Shown piece by piece: positions 1-7,799 of a DNA stretch of 52,066 nucleotides (position 1 is its first letter; every line of letters begins with the position of its first letter). The notes beneath the pieces are model-generated. The model worked only from the letters and a program-made list of their open reading frames with translations. It ran no database searches and was not told the DNA's origin. The position numbers and the translations under genes are program-made. The stretch is from Acidimicrobiaceae bacterium (GTDB taxonomy: Bacteria; Actinomycetota; Acidimicrobiia; Acidimicrobiales; RAAP-2): NCBI GenBank assembly GCA_003138855.1, contig PLHF01000104.1, positions 1-52,066 on the forward strand, given 5' to 3'.

Positions 1-256
1 AGTGACCACCAACGCGGTGGCGGCACGGCCGAGCGGAATCCGCCAGGATTGGCGTGAACCGCTGGACCCATCGGAACAAGGTCACGTGATCGACCTCGAT
101 CCCGCGCTCAGCGAGGAGTTCCTCCAGATCCCGGTAGGACAACCCGTAGCGCAGGTACCAACGCACGGCGAGCAGGATGACCTCAGGCGGGAACCTGAAT
201 CCAGCGAACGCCGAGCTCGGTGGCTGAATGGACGCGGTCACACGGCGATGTCTCAC
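1..256 (-). CDS. IS6-family transposase, N-terminal part (cut by window edge)
   Basis: This is the N-terminal ~85 residues of a DDE transposase; the gene runs off the left edge. The visible protein holds the IS6-type motifs FRFPPEVILLAVRWYLRYG, LSYRDLEELLAERGIEVDH and RWVQRFTPILADSARPCRH, which in IS6/IS240 relatives sit just before the first catalytic Asp; that residue lies outside the window. The start is taken as GTG at 256; GTG at 241 is an in-frame alternative. The gene reads away from the element's terminal inverted repeat at 322-335, as expected for the transposase-proximal end of an IS6 element. Family assignment rests on these motifs; whether the rest is intact cannot be seen. Confidence 0.85.
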   Translation of the reverse strand, partial: MRHRRVTASIQPPSSAFAGFRFPPEVILLAVRWYLRYGLSYRDLEELLAERGIEVDHVTLFRWVQRFTPILADSARPCRHRVGGH

Positions 257-321
257 CTCGAGAGCCTCGTTCAACCACCGCTCAGGCACGGACCGCAAGA
301 TTCGGAGCCAGGTTCGCACTC

Positions 322-335
322 AATGCAACAGAGCC
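322..335 (-). repeat. Terminal inverted repeat of the IS6-type element
   Basis: Read on the minus strand the end is GGCTCTGTTGCATT, close to the GGNNCTGTTGCAAA end typical of the IS6/IS26 group. It lies 66 bp upstream of the transposase start and exactly where similarity between the IS remnant at 336-641 and the related copy at 3035-4211 stops. It therefore marks the element boundary. IS6 elements normally duplicate 8 bp; the outer copy would begin with the bases at 336-343, but the partner flank is off-window. Confidence 0.75.
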
Positions 336-565
336 GGCTGCACGAAGAACCTTCTTCGACGCCGGCGGCCGAGCAGTCGTCCCAGCCCGGCGAGCAGAGC
401 ACGATCAGAGGGTCGCAGAGCCGGTCGGACGACCTGTCGGCGAAGCACGGCAACCTCGTGGCGGAGCATGACGACCTCGATCGCCAACTCGTCGCCGTCT
501 CGCCGGCTCAAGCGCACCAACTGGAGGATCTTGATGAAGGCCAGGCAGAGGAACGAGAGGGCCAT
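336..565 (-). pseudogene. 5' fragment of an integrase-type (rve) IS transposase
   Basis: About 76 residues match the N-terminus of the transposase at 3061-4135: MALSFLCLAF at the start, then LAIEVVMLRHEVAVLRRQV and RPALRPSDRALLAGL, ending at FFVQP. The coding sequence then runs directly into the IS6 inverted repeat at 335, so the catalytic domain is missing here. The fragment is a related but not identical copy, since several residues differ. It is dead as a transposase. Its upstream terminal repeat survives at 619-641. Confidence 0.85.
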
Positions 566-618
566 GGCCCAGTTTCATCTTCCCGGGCCATTCCACGAAA
601 GTCCTGTTCAAAGTGCCC

Positions 619-641
619 GGATGACAATCTCGGCACCCACA
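619..641 (-). repeat. Terminal inverted repeat of the truncated IS copy
   Basis: On the minus strand this reads TGTGGGTGCC followed by GAGATTGTCATCC, nearly the same as the two ends of the fuller copy at 3035-3057 and 4189-4211. It gives the right boundary of the truncated element and shows that both IS copies belong to one family. Confidence 0.8.
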
Positions 642-715
642 CCGTCAGGGTTGCCGTCGGATTCGATAAGCATTTACACTGACCTGACAACAGATTCCCT
701 CTGAGAGGAGTCGCG

Positions 716-2224
716 ATGGGCGACGCGCAGCTGTTCATCGATGGTGCGTGGGTCAACGCACAATCGGGCGAGACTTTCCCCACCTATGCACCTTCGACTG
801 GCGAGAAAATCGCCGACGTCGCCAAGGCAGGCCGCGAGGACGCGAGGCGTGCCGTGGAAGCAGCGCGCAAGGCATTCGACGACGGGCCCTGGTCGAAGAT
901 GTCGGGCAGGGAGCGCGCATCGAAGCTGCGTGCGGCCGCTGAGATCATCAACGGGCGTAGCGCGGAGATCGCCGAGATCGAAGCGCGCGATGGCGGCGGA
1001 ACGATCAAGAAGGCGATGTTTGCCGATGTTCCGGGAGCGGTCTCGACCTTCCAGGCGTTTGCCGATTGCGCGGAGAACGAGCCAGATGTCATCGAGCGCG
1101 GCGAGAGTCCGTTTCCACCCGCCAAGAGCATCGTGAGGCGCGAGCCGTTCGGCGTGTGCAGTGGCATCGTGCCGTGGAACTTCCCGTTCCTTATGGCCGG
1201 TTGGAAGATCGGTCCTGCTATCGCGGCCGGCAACTGTGTCGTGCTCAAGCCGGCGAGCTTCACCTCGCTCAGCGCGATCGAAATGGTGAAGGTGCTCGCG
1301 GAGGCGGATATCCCGCCGGGAGTCGTGAACTTGATCACGGGCCCTGGTGGCAGCGCGGGCGAGGAGCTCGCACAGCACCCCCTCGTCGACAAGGTCGCGT
1401 TCACTGGTTCGACGGAAGTCGGGCGGCGCATCATGCAGCTCGCGTCCGGCACCGTGAAGAAGGTGACGCTCGAGCTCGGTGGCAAGTCGGCGAACATCGT
1501 GCTCGACGATGCCGACCTCGACCTCGCCGCTGCCGGCGTGCTGTGGGGAACGTTCTTCCACAACGGTCAGGTCTGCGAGTCGGGAACGCGTGCGTTGGTG
1601 TCGCGCAAGATCTACGACGAGTTCGTCGGCTTGCTCGTGGAGCGAGCCGCGAAGATCGTCATCGGCGACAACATGGACATGGCCACCGACCTCGGACCGC
1701 TCGTCGCGCCGAGCCAGGTCGACACGACCGAGCGCTACGTGAAGCTGGGGCTCGACGAGGGCGCCAAGCTGCTGTGTGGTGGCACCAAGCCCACGAATCT
1801 GGCCGCCGGGCTCGATCAGAGCGCGTACTTCCTTCCCACGATCTTCGAGGCCGACAACTCGATGAAGATCGCGCGGGAAGAGATCTTCGGTCCGGTGCTG
1901 TGCGTGATCCCGTTCAACTCCGACGACGAGGCGATCAAGATCGCGAACGACTCGATCTACGGTCTCGGCGGCGGCGTGTGGTCGAAGAACCTCGAGCGGG
2001 CACACTCGGTCGCCGCGAGCATGCGCACCGGCACCGTGTGGATCAACGACTACCACATGATCACCCCGACGCAGCCGTTCGGTGGGTACAAGCAGTCGGG
2101 CATCGGGCGGGAACTCGGTGACTACGGCTACAACGAGTACCGCCAGATCAAGCACGTGTGGCAGAACACCGCCACTGATCGCAGCGGCTACGTGCACTTC
2201 TCAGCCCTGAGCGGCAACATTTGA
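716..2224 (+). CDS. NAD(P)+-dependent aldehyde dehydrogenase
   Basis: 502 residues, full length for the ALDH superfamily, which oxidises aldehydes to carboxylic acids in the cytoplasm. Visible hallmarks are PWNFPF in the cofactor domain, the general-base segment VTLELGGKSANIV, and the catalytic cysteine in FFHNGQVCESGTR. A ribosome site GAGAGGAG lies about 7 nt before ATG 716. The stop overlaps the start of the next gene, which encodes a DUF779 protein. ALDH-DUF779 pairs are a recurring actinobacterial arrangement, often with acetaldehyde-type ALDHs, so a short-chain aldehyde substrate is plausible but inferred. The gene is intact although surrounded by IS debris. Confidence 0.93.
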   Translation: MGDAQLFIDGAWVNAQSGETFPTYAPSTGEKIADVAKAGREDARRAVEAARKAFDDGPWSKMSGRERASKLRAAAEIINGRSAEIAEIEARDGGGTIKKAMFADVPGAVSTFQAFADCAENEPDVIERGESPFPPAKSIVRREPFGVCSGIVPWNFPFLMAGWKIGPAIAAGNCVVLKPASFTSLSAIEMVKVLAEADIPPGVVNLITGPGGSAGEELAQHPLVDKVAFTGSTEVGRRIMQLASGTVKKVTLELGGKSANIVLDDADLDLAAAGVLWGTFFHNGQVCESGTRALVSRKIYDEFVGLLVERAAKIVIGDNMDMATDLGPLVAPSQVDTTERYVKLGLDEGAKLLCGGTKPTNLAAGLDQSAYFLPTIFEADNSMKIAREEIFGPVLCVIPFNSDDEAIKIANDSIYGLGGGVWSKNLERAHSVAASMRTGTVWINDYHMITPTQPFGGYKQSGIGRELGDYGYNEYRQIKHVWQNTATDRSGYVHFSALSGNI

Positions 2225-2718
2225 TAGTGACCGGCACCATCGCGGCGGAGCGCGTCGTCGAACAGGCGGGGCGCGATCGTCGCGGCACGCTGGTGTTCAC
2301 GATCGGGACGGGCTGTTGCGAGTCGACCGCACCGTTCCTCTACGAAGACTTCTGGCCCGGACCCGACAGCGAGCCTGTCGGTGAGGTCGCTGGCGTTGTC
2401 GTCTTCGCCCCCGCGTATCTGCGCGCTCTCTACCCCGGCGACGACGGCGTCGTCATCGATGTCGAGCATGGCCTGATGGCCGAGTCGATGTCGATCGAGA
2501 CGGAGTATGGATGCCGGTTCGTCCTGCGCGATCGCGCCAATGTCCTGATCGACCGGCGAGCGCAACCTGCGCGTGAGGTACCGGAGTCGGTGTCGGCACT
2601 CCGGGCGCGTGGCTTGCAGGAACTACCCGAAGCGTTGCGCAGGGGCCCCGAGCCTCCCCCAACATCTGTCACGCGGCAGTCGCCCAATTCGGCATCGGAT
2701 GTCGATTCAGGATTCTGA
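2221..2718 (+). CDS. DUF779 family protein, partner of the aldehyde dehydrogenase
   Basis: 165 residues if TTG 2221 is used; GTG 2227 is the alternative and keeps all of the conserved domain. The core carries the family signatures FTIGTGCCESTAPFLY (a vicinal Cys pair), a central VVVFAPAYL stretch and a GMSIETEYG-like segment (here MSIETEYGCRF). The start codon overlaps the upstream ALDH stop, so the two are probably translated together. The biochemical role of DUF779 is not established; co-occurrence with ALDH suggests an accessory role in aldehyde oxidation. The last ~45 residues after VLIDRRAQP are proline/arginine-rich and look like an extra tail outside the domain. Confidence 0.85.
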   Translation: MIVTGTIAAERVVEQAGRDRRGTLVFTIGTGCCESTAPFLYEDFWPGPDSEPVGEVAGVVVFAPAYLRALYPGDDGVVIDVEHGLMAESMSIETEYGCRFVLRDRANVLIDRRAQPAREVPESVSALRARGLQELPEALRRGPEPPPTSVTRQSPNSASDVDSGF

Positions 2719-3034
2719 GGACACCGGAGAGACCAAGATGTTCATCTGGCGCACAACACGACCACCTCTAACCTCGATCATTCGTCCGACCCCCTGCTGA
2801 TGGCAGAGGCGTCGGCGAGTTGGCGGTCGTGATGGGTCTCGACAAGAGGACCACATCTGGGGCGTGAAGCGCCGCGGTGTTGTCATTCGAGTTCGGATGT
2901 CACGCCCTGCAGGTCTGCTTTGGGGTCGGGCGTACTGACCCGGCTGGTCAGGGGATGGCCGCCCGGAGTTTGACGAAGGCGTTGGAGAGATCGTTCGCCC
3001 ATGGCCAGGTCTTGTCCAGTCTCAGGACGAGCCC
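2719..3034. other. Intergenic stretch with a possible transposase C-terminus vestige
   Basis: No complete gene is visible. On the minus strand, 2948-3017 reads DKTWPWANDLSNAFVKLRAA followed by a stop. It resembles the C-terminal tail of DDE transposases of the IS1380 type, but only about 22 residues survive and the match is by eye. The rest shows nothing recognisable. Confidence 0.35.
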
Positions 3035-3057
3035 TGTGGGTGCCAAGAACGTCATCC
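3035..3057 (+). repeat. Left terminal inverted repeat of the IS
   Basis: TGTGGGTGCCAAGAAC followed by GTCATCC. It pairs with 4189-4211 and differs from it at two adjacent positions. Confidence 0.85.
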
Positions 3058-3060
3058 ACG

Positions 3061-4135
3061 TCACGCGACCAGGCGATATTCATGGATCAACCCTCCGAGC
3101 CGGTTCGTCCGCTGGAGCCGTGAAGGGTCGACATTCTCTGGTTCCGTTGGGGCAGTCTTCTTCGGCTGAGGCGGTAGCTGACCGAGGGATCGATGAGGCC
3201 GGTGGCTGTATGTAGTGCACGACGAACTCGTGGACCACGGCTTCGAGGTGACGTCGGCCGACGATGAGCATGCGATCAAGGCACTCCCGTCGGACAGTGC
3301 CGACGAAGCGTTCAGCGAAGGCGTTGGCACGAGGAGCTCGGATCGGCGTGCGGATGACCCGAATGCCCTCGGAGCGGAAGACCTCGTCGAAGCTGGCCGT
3401 GAACTTGGTGTCCCGGTCGCGGATCAAGAACCTGACCGGTTGCGTGCGCTGGGCGAGTTCATGGGAGAGATTCCTGGCCTGCTGGGCCACCCAGGCACCT
3501 GTTGGATGCGCCGTCACTCCCGTCACGAAGACCTTCCGGGTGTCGAGTTCGATGAAGAACAGAACGTAGAGCCTCTTCAGGAGCACGGTGTCCACGGTGA
3601 AGAAGTCGCAGGCCAGTAGGGAAGAGGCCTGGGTTCTCAGGAACTCACGCCATGTCGGCCCGGTCCTCTCTGGGGAGGGATCGAGGCCATGACGCTGGAG
3701 GATGTTCCAGACACTCGAAGGTGCCAGGTTGATACCCAGGACGGAAAGCTCGCCGTGGATCCGGCGATAGCCCCATGTCGAGTTCTCCCTGGCCAAGCGC
3801 ACCACCAACTGCACAGTTCCTGTGGGGATCTTCGGGCGACCGGAGGGCTTCGGGTAGGTCCACTTGCGACGGACCAGCTCACGATGCCAACGGAGCAGGG
3901 TATCGGGCTGCACGAAGAACCGATGGAGCTTCCCTCGGGGGATCAGCCGGCTGAGGCCGGCAAGGAGTGCTCGATCCGAGGGCCGCAGGGCAGGGCGGTC
4001 CACCTGGCGACGGAGGACCGCCACCTCGTGACGGAGCATGACGACTTCGATGGCCAGATCGGACTTGTCGGATCGTCGCCGGCAGAGGAATTCGATGGTC
4101 CGGAGGAAGGCGAGATAGAGAAGCGAGAGGGCCAC
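3061..4135 (-). pseudogene. Integrase-core (rve) transposase, frameshifted near its C-terminus
   Basis: The protein opens MALSLLYLAFLRTIEFL, has the HTH-like segment STWGYRRIHGELSVLGI, then an rve catalytic core: first Asp in CDFFTVDTVLL, second in LIRDRDTKFTASFDEVF, and the Glu in APRANAFAERFVGTVRREC. At about 3208-3214 one extra base breaks the frame: the reading after EFVVHY should continue SHRPHRSLGQ, which is found in the shifted frame and ends GGLIHEYRLVA at 3061. The lesion leaves the DDE triad intact but scrambles the last ~50 residues, so activity is doubtful. It may alternatively be a sequencing error. Proteins like this are usually labelled integrase-core or IS3/IS481-like transposases. 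Confidence 0.88.
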
Positions 4136-4188
4136 GGACCATGTTCGCGGTCACATCCGCTCCGGCGAAAGTCCCAGCTCAACGGCTC

Positions 4189-4211
4189 GGATGAGATTCT
4201 TGGCACCCACA
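4189..4211 (-). repeat. Right terminal inverted repeat of the IS
   Basis: On the minus strand TGTGGGTGCCAAGAAT followed by CTCATCC, 54 bp upstream of the transposase start. It is the partner of 3035-3057. Confidence 0.85.
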
Positions 4212-4284
4212 CGGTCCGGACGGCGAAGGCCACGTCCGCCTCCGGTGCCCTGCTTCAAACCCGGCACCAGTCGCCCGCTGCGAC

Positions 4285-4773
4285 TTGAAACCCGACTCGG
4301 TCCGCCCGAGCACCCAGGGCAGGTTGCGGATCCCGCTGACCGCCGCGGTCACCGACCACCCGCCCCCGATCTGCACCCAGCAGAGCGTCACCGTGCCACC
4401 TGAGGCCGGGGCCAAGTTCGCCCAACCTCTGCTCTACGGAAGCGACGATTGGCAGGCCGCCTACGCCACCTTGCGGAGCACCAACGAGGGGATGAACGGC
4501 TTCCTGAAGGACGGGGCCCGGGAGGCGTTGGGTGATCCCCAGCGCAGGAGGATCCGCGGGGTGGCCGCCCAGAGCATCTTCGTCTCCCTGCTGCTGTGGG
4601 CCGCCAACCTTCGCAAGATCGACCGGTTCCTCGTCGAGGCGGCCGCCGGGACTGCCCGTCGGCGACCCCGCCGGCGCCGGACCCGGGCCCTTGGCGAGTG
4701 GCTCCCGGGGCAGCCACCACCGCCCACGACGGTTACGGGCGGCCCCGGCCCGGACCCGCCGACCGCCGCCTGA
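4285..4773 (+). pseudogene. C-terminal fragment of a transposase-like protein
   Basis: The frame is open for about 160 codons but has no credible start or N-terminus. The recognisable part is CTQQSVTVPPEAGAKFAQPL, then YGSDDWQAAYATLRSTNEGM, NGFLKDGAREALGDPQRRR and IRGVAAQSIFVSLLLWAANL. This resembles the C-terminal half of DDE-type transposase-like proteins common in actinomycetes, in which the NEG(M/L)NG...KD segment precedes RRRxRGxAAQS. The N-terminal half is absent and the IS right end lies only ~75 bp upstream, so the gene was probably cut by IS-related rearrangement. After ~4650 the sequence is low-complexity Arg/Pro. Family name uncertain. Confidence 0.55.
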
Positions 4774-4987
4774 GAGAGGCGATCTCACCACCGCAACGTT
4801 GACCTCGGCGGCTGAGGCGCGCCCGCTGACTATCGGTGGACAGGCATCCCACCTAGATGGGCACTCCAGCATCATGATGGAGCCCTGCTGCGCGTCCGGA
4901 CCGCCCCGATGACCACCTTGAGCAGACAGGCGCCGCTTGCAGTTGGAGTTTTGTCGTCGCGACCTGCCCAGTTACGTCGACACCCCC

Positions 4988-5074
<87 letters not shown>

Positions 5075-5264
5075 GAGCGACCGGTAGAGGCTACCCGATG
5101 GATCAAACGGCCTGTTCACGCCCTGCTGAACCGCCGGCGAGACGCCATCACGGTGCCGCGTGGGCCGCTCCGGGACACCGGTCGACTTCGGGTGGCCCGG
5201 GCCCTGCCCGTCGCACCTGGACCGGCGACCGGTGGCCCAACCCCTACCTTGGGGTTGACACCGG

Positions 5265-5270
5265 TAGGCT
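5265..5270 (+). promoter_or_regulatory. Putative leaderless -10 box of fhaA
   Basis: TAGGCT ends 9 nt before ATG 5280, so transcription would begin at or within a couple of bases of the start codon. The same box with the same 9-nt spacing precedes pknB. No convincing -35 hexamer or ribosome-binding site is visible. Confidence 0.55.
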
Positions 5271-5279
5271 TTCGCCAGA

Positions 5280-5936
5280 ATGGGACTCCAGAAGTTCGAA
5301 GGGCGCCTCGAGCGCATGGTCGAAGGCACGTTCTCCAAGGCGTTTCGGAGCGAACTCCATCCTGTGGAGATCGGTCGCCGACTCACCAGGGAGATGGACC
5401 TCCAGCGGCGCGTCGGCGTCCACGGGCTCATGGCACCCAATGCCTTCGTCGTGCATCTGTCGACCAACGACTTCGACCGTTTCGAGACTTTCCTCGACGC
5501 ATTGGTGCGTGAGCTCGAAGAGGCCGCCCGGGAGCATGCCCGCACCGAGGAGTACGTGTTCGTGGGCCCGGTGACCGTCTCGGTGGTGGAGGACCCCCGC
5601 CAACGCAGGGGTCGATTCGCCATCGTCTCGGACGTGCACGAGGGACCCTCGGGCCTGCCCGCAGCGTCGATCGTGCTCGCCGATGGGGTGCGGGTCGTGC
5701 TCGGACCGGAGCCCGTCACCATCGGGCGCCTTCCCGAGAGCACGGTGGTGCTTTCCGACCCCAATGCCAGCCGCCGCCATGCCGAGATCCGGCGGTCCGG
5801 CAACGACGTGGTCGTGGTCGACCTGAATTCGACCAACGGAACCCGGGTGAACGGGGCCACCGTGCGCGAGCGAACCTTGGCAGACGGTGATCAGATCGTG
5901 ATCGGGACCACCGTCCTCCGGTTCGAGACCTCGTGA
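5280..5936 (+). CDS. fhaA: FhaA-like FHA-domain signalling protein
   Basis: 218 residues. The N-terminal ~110 residues (MGLQKFEGRLERMVEGTFSK, then an ELHPVEIGRRLTREMD-like stretch) match the DUF3662 domain of actinobacterial FhaA. The C-terminal FHA domain (about 140-215) shows IGRLPEST, SDPNASRRHAEI and NSTNGTRVNG, the phosphothreonine-binding loops. FhaA normally binds phosphorylated partners of PknA/PknB and tunes peptidoglycan synthesis at the membrane. Here the two domains are joined by a short linker (mycobacterial FhaA has a much longer one). It heads the fhaA-fhaB-pstP-pbpA-pknB block, all on one strand with small gaps. Start supported by the TAGGCT box immediately upstream. Confidence 0.93.
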   Translation: MGLQKFEGRLERMVEGTFSKAFRSELHPVEIGRRLTREMDLQRRVGVHGLMAPNAFVVHLSTNDFDRFETFLDALVRELEEAAREHARTEEYVFVGPVTVSVVEDPRQRRGRFAIVSDVHEGPSGLPAASIVLADGVRVVLGPEPVTIGRLPESTVVLSDPNASRRHAEIRRSGNDVVVVDLNSTNGTRVNGATVRERTLADGDQIVIGTTVLRFETS

Positions 5937-5956
5937 CCAGCGGCGCCTGAGCATCG

Positions 5957-6457
5957 ATGCACATCCTGCTGGTTTCGCTCCCGGGACCCACCGACAACAC
6001 TCCGGTACTCCGCGCCCTCGAGTACGGGGTGATCCTCCTGCTCTGGCTGTTCTTCATGTGGGTGGTCCGGGCGGTGTGGGTCGAGGTCCGCCCGCTGAAG
6101 CGGCGCCGGCGCCGTCGGGGGGAGAATCTCGACCCAGTGGCTGACGGCAAGTCGTCCAAGGGGCGCCGGCTCAAGCTGCACGTGATCCGGCCGGAGGACC
6201 AGGCCGGTCGGGCCTACGAGATCGGCCCTGAGGTCACCGTCGGCCGGGCACCGGGCTGCGGTGTCCTCATCGACTACGACACCTACTCCTCCAACCTGCA
6301 CGCCCGGCTTTACCGGCTGGACGGTGACCTGTGGGCGGAGGACCTGGGTTCCACCAACGGCACCTGGGTGAACACCGTGCGCATCGGCGAGCGCACCAAG
6401 CTCGAAAAGGGTGACCTTCTGCAGGTGGGCGGCACCGTGTTCGAAGTGGGGAAGTGA
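5957..6457 (+). CDS. fhaB: FhaB/FipA-like membrane-anchored FHA protein
   Basis: 166 residues. A single N-terminal membrane segment (about residues 22-43, VILLLWLFFMWVVRAVWVEV) is followed by a basic linker (KRRRRRRG) and a C-terminal FHA domain with VTVGRAPGCGV, YSSNLHARLYR and GSTNGTWVN. FhaB (FipA) is a phosphothreonine reader in cell division and envelope synthesis that works with PknB and PstP. The gene lies 20 bp after fhaA and ends 1 bp before the pstP start, so it is co-transcribed. All the FHA core residues (R, S, H, N-G) are visible. Confidence 0.93.
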   Translation: MHILLVSLPGPTDNTPVLRALEYGVILLLWLFFMWVVRAVWVEVRPLKRRRRRRGENLDPVADGKSSKGRRLKLHVIRPEDQAGRAYEIGPEVTVGRAPGCGVLIDYDTYSSNLHARLYRLDGDLWAEDLGSTNGTWVNTVRIGERTKLEKGDLLQVGGTVFEVGK

Positions 6458-6458
6458 G

Positions 6459-7799
6459 ATGACGCTCCTCCGGTCGGGCTCGGCCACCGACACCGGCCTG
6501 GTCCGGTCCGTCAACCAGGACCTGGCCGTCGAGTCGCCCAGCCTGTTCGCGGTGGCCGACGGGATGGGCGGCCACGCCGGGGGTGAGGTTGCCTCGCGAC
6601 TGGCCATCGAGGCCCTCGGGGTGGCGTTCGGACGCCAGCCGACCGGGGCCGGGCTGTCCGAAGCGGTCACCGAGGCCAACACTGTGGTCTGGCAGCGCAG
6701 CCAGGAGAACCCCGAGCTGCGCGGCATGGGCACCACGCTGACCGCCATGGCCGTGGTCAACGAGGACGGCCACGACGTCCTGGCCCTGGTCAACGTGGGC
6801 GATTCGCGCTCCTACCGGTTCCACGACGGCGAGATGATCCAGATCACCACCGACCACAGCCTGGCCGAGGAGATGGTCCGGACCGGTGAGTTGACCTCGG
6901 CCGAGGCCGCGGTGCATCCGCATCGGCACATCCTGACCAGGGCCCTCGGCGTGTCGCCCGAGGTGACCGTCGATCTGTGGAAGATCCAGCCGGTCCGGGG
7001 TGACCGGTACCTGCTGTGCAGCGACGGCCTCACCAACGAGCTGGACACCGCCCAGCTCGCCGAGGTGCTCTCGTCGGTTGCCGACCCGCGCCGGGCGGCC
7101 GAGCTGCTGGTCCGGGCGGCACGCTCCCACGGTGGCAGCGACAACATCACCACGGTCGTGGTCGACGTGGTGGTGGGCGAGGACGGAGACGCCTCGGTGC
7201 CGGCGGTGGCGGCCGTGGCCGCCGACTTCCGGACCGCGTCACCCGAGGCCGAGGAGGCGGCAGGCGACCAGGGTGAATGGGCTCAGGCGTCGACCCCGGA
7301 GCTGCCGGCGTCGAGCCGCCGCGAGCGCCGACGGGCCAAGCGGCGGGAACGCCGCGCTGCGCGCGGCAGGCGGCTGATCACCTTCCGTACGCTCCTGTTC
7401 GTGATCCTCTTCGGCGCGGTGCTCGCCGGGGCCTTCTACGCGGTGCGCTGGTACGACACCAACTCGTACTTCGTGGGAGTGAGCAACAACGAGCTGGTCA
7501 TCTACCAGGGGCGGGTCGGTGGCTTCCTCTGGTACCACCCCCAGCAGGTCGAGCGCACCGGCGTCACCACCGCCGACGTGTCGGCCCAGTACGTCTCGGC
7601 ACTGCAGGCCGGGGTGGAGGAGACCTCGGTGGCGAGCGCCCGGACCTACGTCGCCAACCTGGTCTGCACCCGCGAGCTCCAGGTGAACCCGGCAGCGATC
7701 TGCTCATCGTCCGCCACCGTGACCACGACCACGACCACGACCACGACGAGGCCGACCACCACGTCCGTCCCGGCCCCGTCCACCACCAAGGTGACCTGA
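6459..7799 (+). CDS. pstP: PstP-like PP2C-family Ser/Thr protein phosphatase
   Basis: 446 residues from ATG 6459 (1 bp after the fhaB stop). The N-terminal PP2C domain (about 1-235) has the metal-binding signatures VADGMGGHAGGEVA, GDSRSYR, CSDGLTNEL and GGSDNITTVVVDV. A basic juxtamembrane stretch (RRERRRAKRRERRAARGRR) precedes one membrane helix (about 306-332), and the outside part ends in a Thr-rich tail encoded by ACCACG-type repeats. PstP reverses PknA/PknB phosphorylation and so sets the activity of the whole module. The stop codon overlaps the pbpA start (TGATG). A complete gene by length and motifs. Confidence 0.95.
   Translation: MTLLRSGSATDTGLVRSVNQDLAVESPSLFAVADGMGGHAGGEVASRLAIEALGVAFGRQPTGAGLSEAVTEANTVVWQRSQENPELRGMGTTLTAMAVVNEDGHDVLALVNVGDSRSYRFHDGEMIQITTDHSLAEEMVRTGELTSAEAAVHPHRHILTRALGVSPEVTVDLWKIQPVRGDRYLLCSDGLTNELDTAQLAEVLSSVADPRRAAELLVRAARSHGGSDNITTVVVDVVVGEDGDASVPAVAAVAADFRTASPEAEEAAGDQGEWAQASTPELPASSRRERRRAKRRERRAARGRRLITFRTLLFVILFGAVLAGAFYAVRWYDTNSYFVGVSNNELVIYQGRVGGFLWYHPQQVERTGVTTADVSAQYVSALQAGVEETSVASARTYVANLVCTRELQVNPAAICSSSATVTTTTTTTTTRPTTTSVPAPSTTKVT

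Larger units (their letters stand above)
3035..4211 (-). mobile_element. Integrase-type insertion sequence with both inverted repeats
   Basis: An element of about 1.18 kb bounded by imperfect 23-bp inverted repeats (3035-3057 and 4189-4211, 21 of 23 positions matching), starting 5'-TGTGGGTGCC and ending GGCACCCACA-3'. It holds one transposase gene on the minus strand, which carries a frameshift. No obvious target-site duplication is seen in the immediate flanks, so one side may have been rearranged. A truncated relative lies at 336-641. Confidence 0.85.

Noticed and set aside
674-2197. Long minus-strand open frame opposite the aldehyde dehydrogenase
   Set aside because: High-GC antisense artefact; low-complexity His/Arg-rich translation and no motif, whereas the plus strand encodes a full ALDH.
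2948-3017. Functional gene at the transposase-like vestige
   Set aside because: Only ~22 recognisable residues with a stop and no start; kept as a note in the intergenic entry.
5255-5260. TTGACA as -35 box of fhaA
   Set aside because: Only 4 bp from the TAGGCT -10 box, so the spacing is impossible for a sigma-70-type promoter.
7719-7746. Microsatellite or CRISPR-like repeat in pstP
   Set aside because: The ACCACG-type repeats lie in frame and encode the Thr-rich extracellular tail of PstP.
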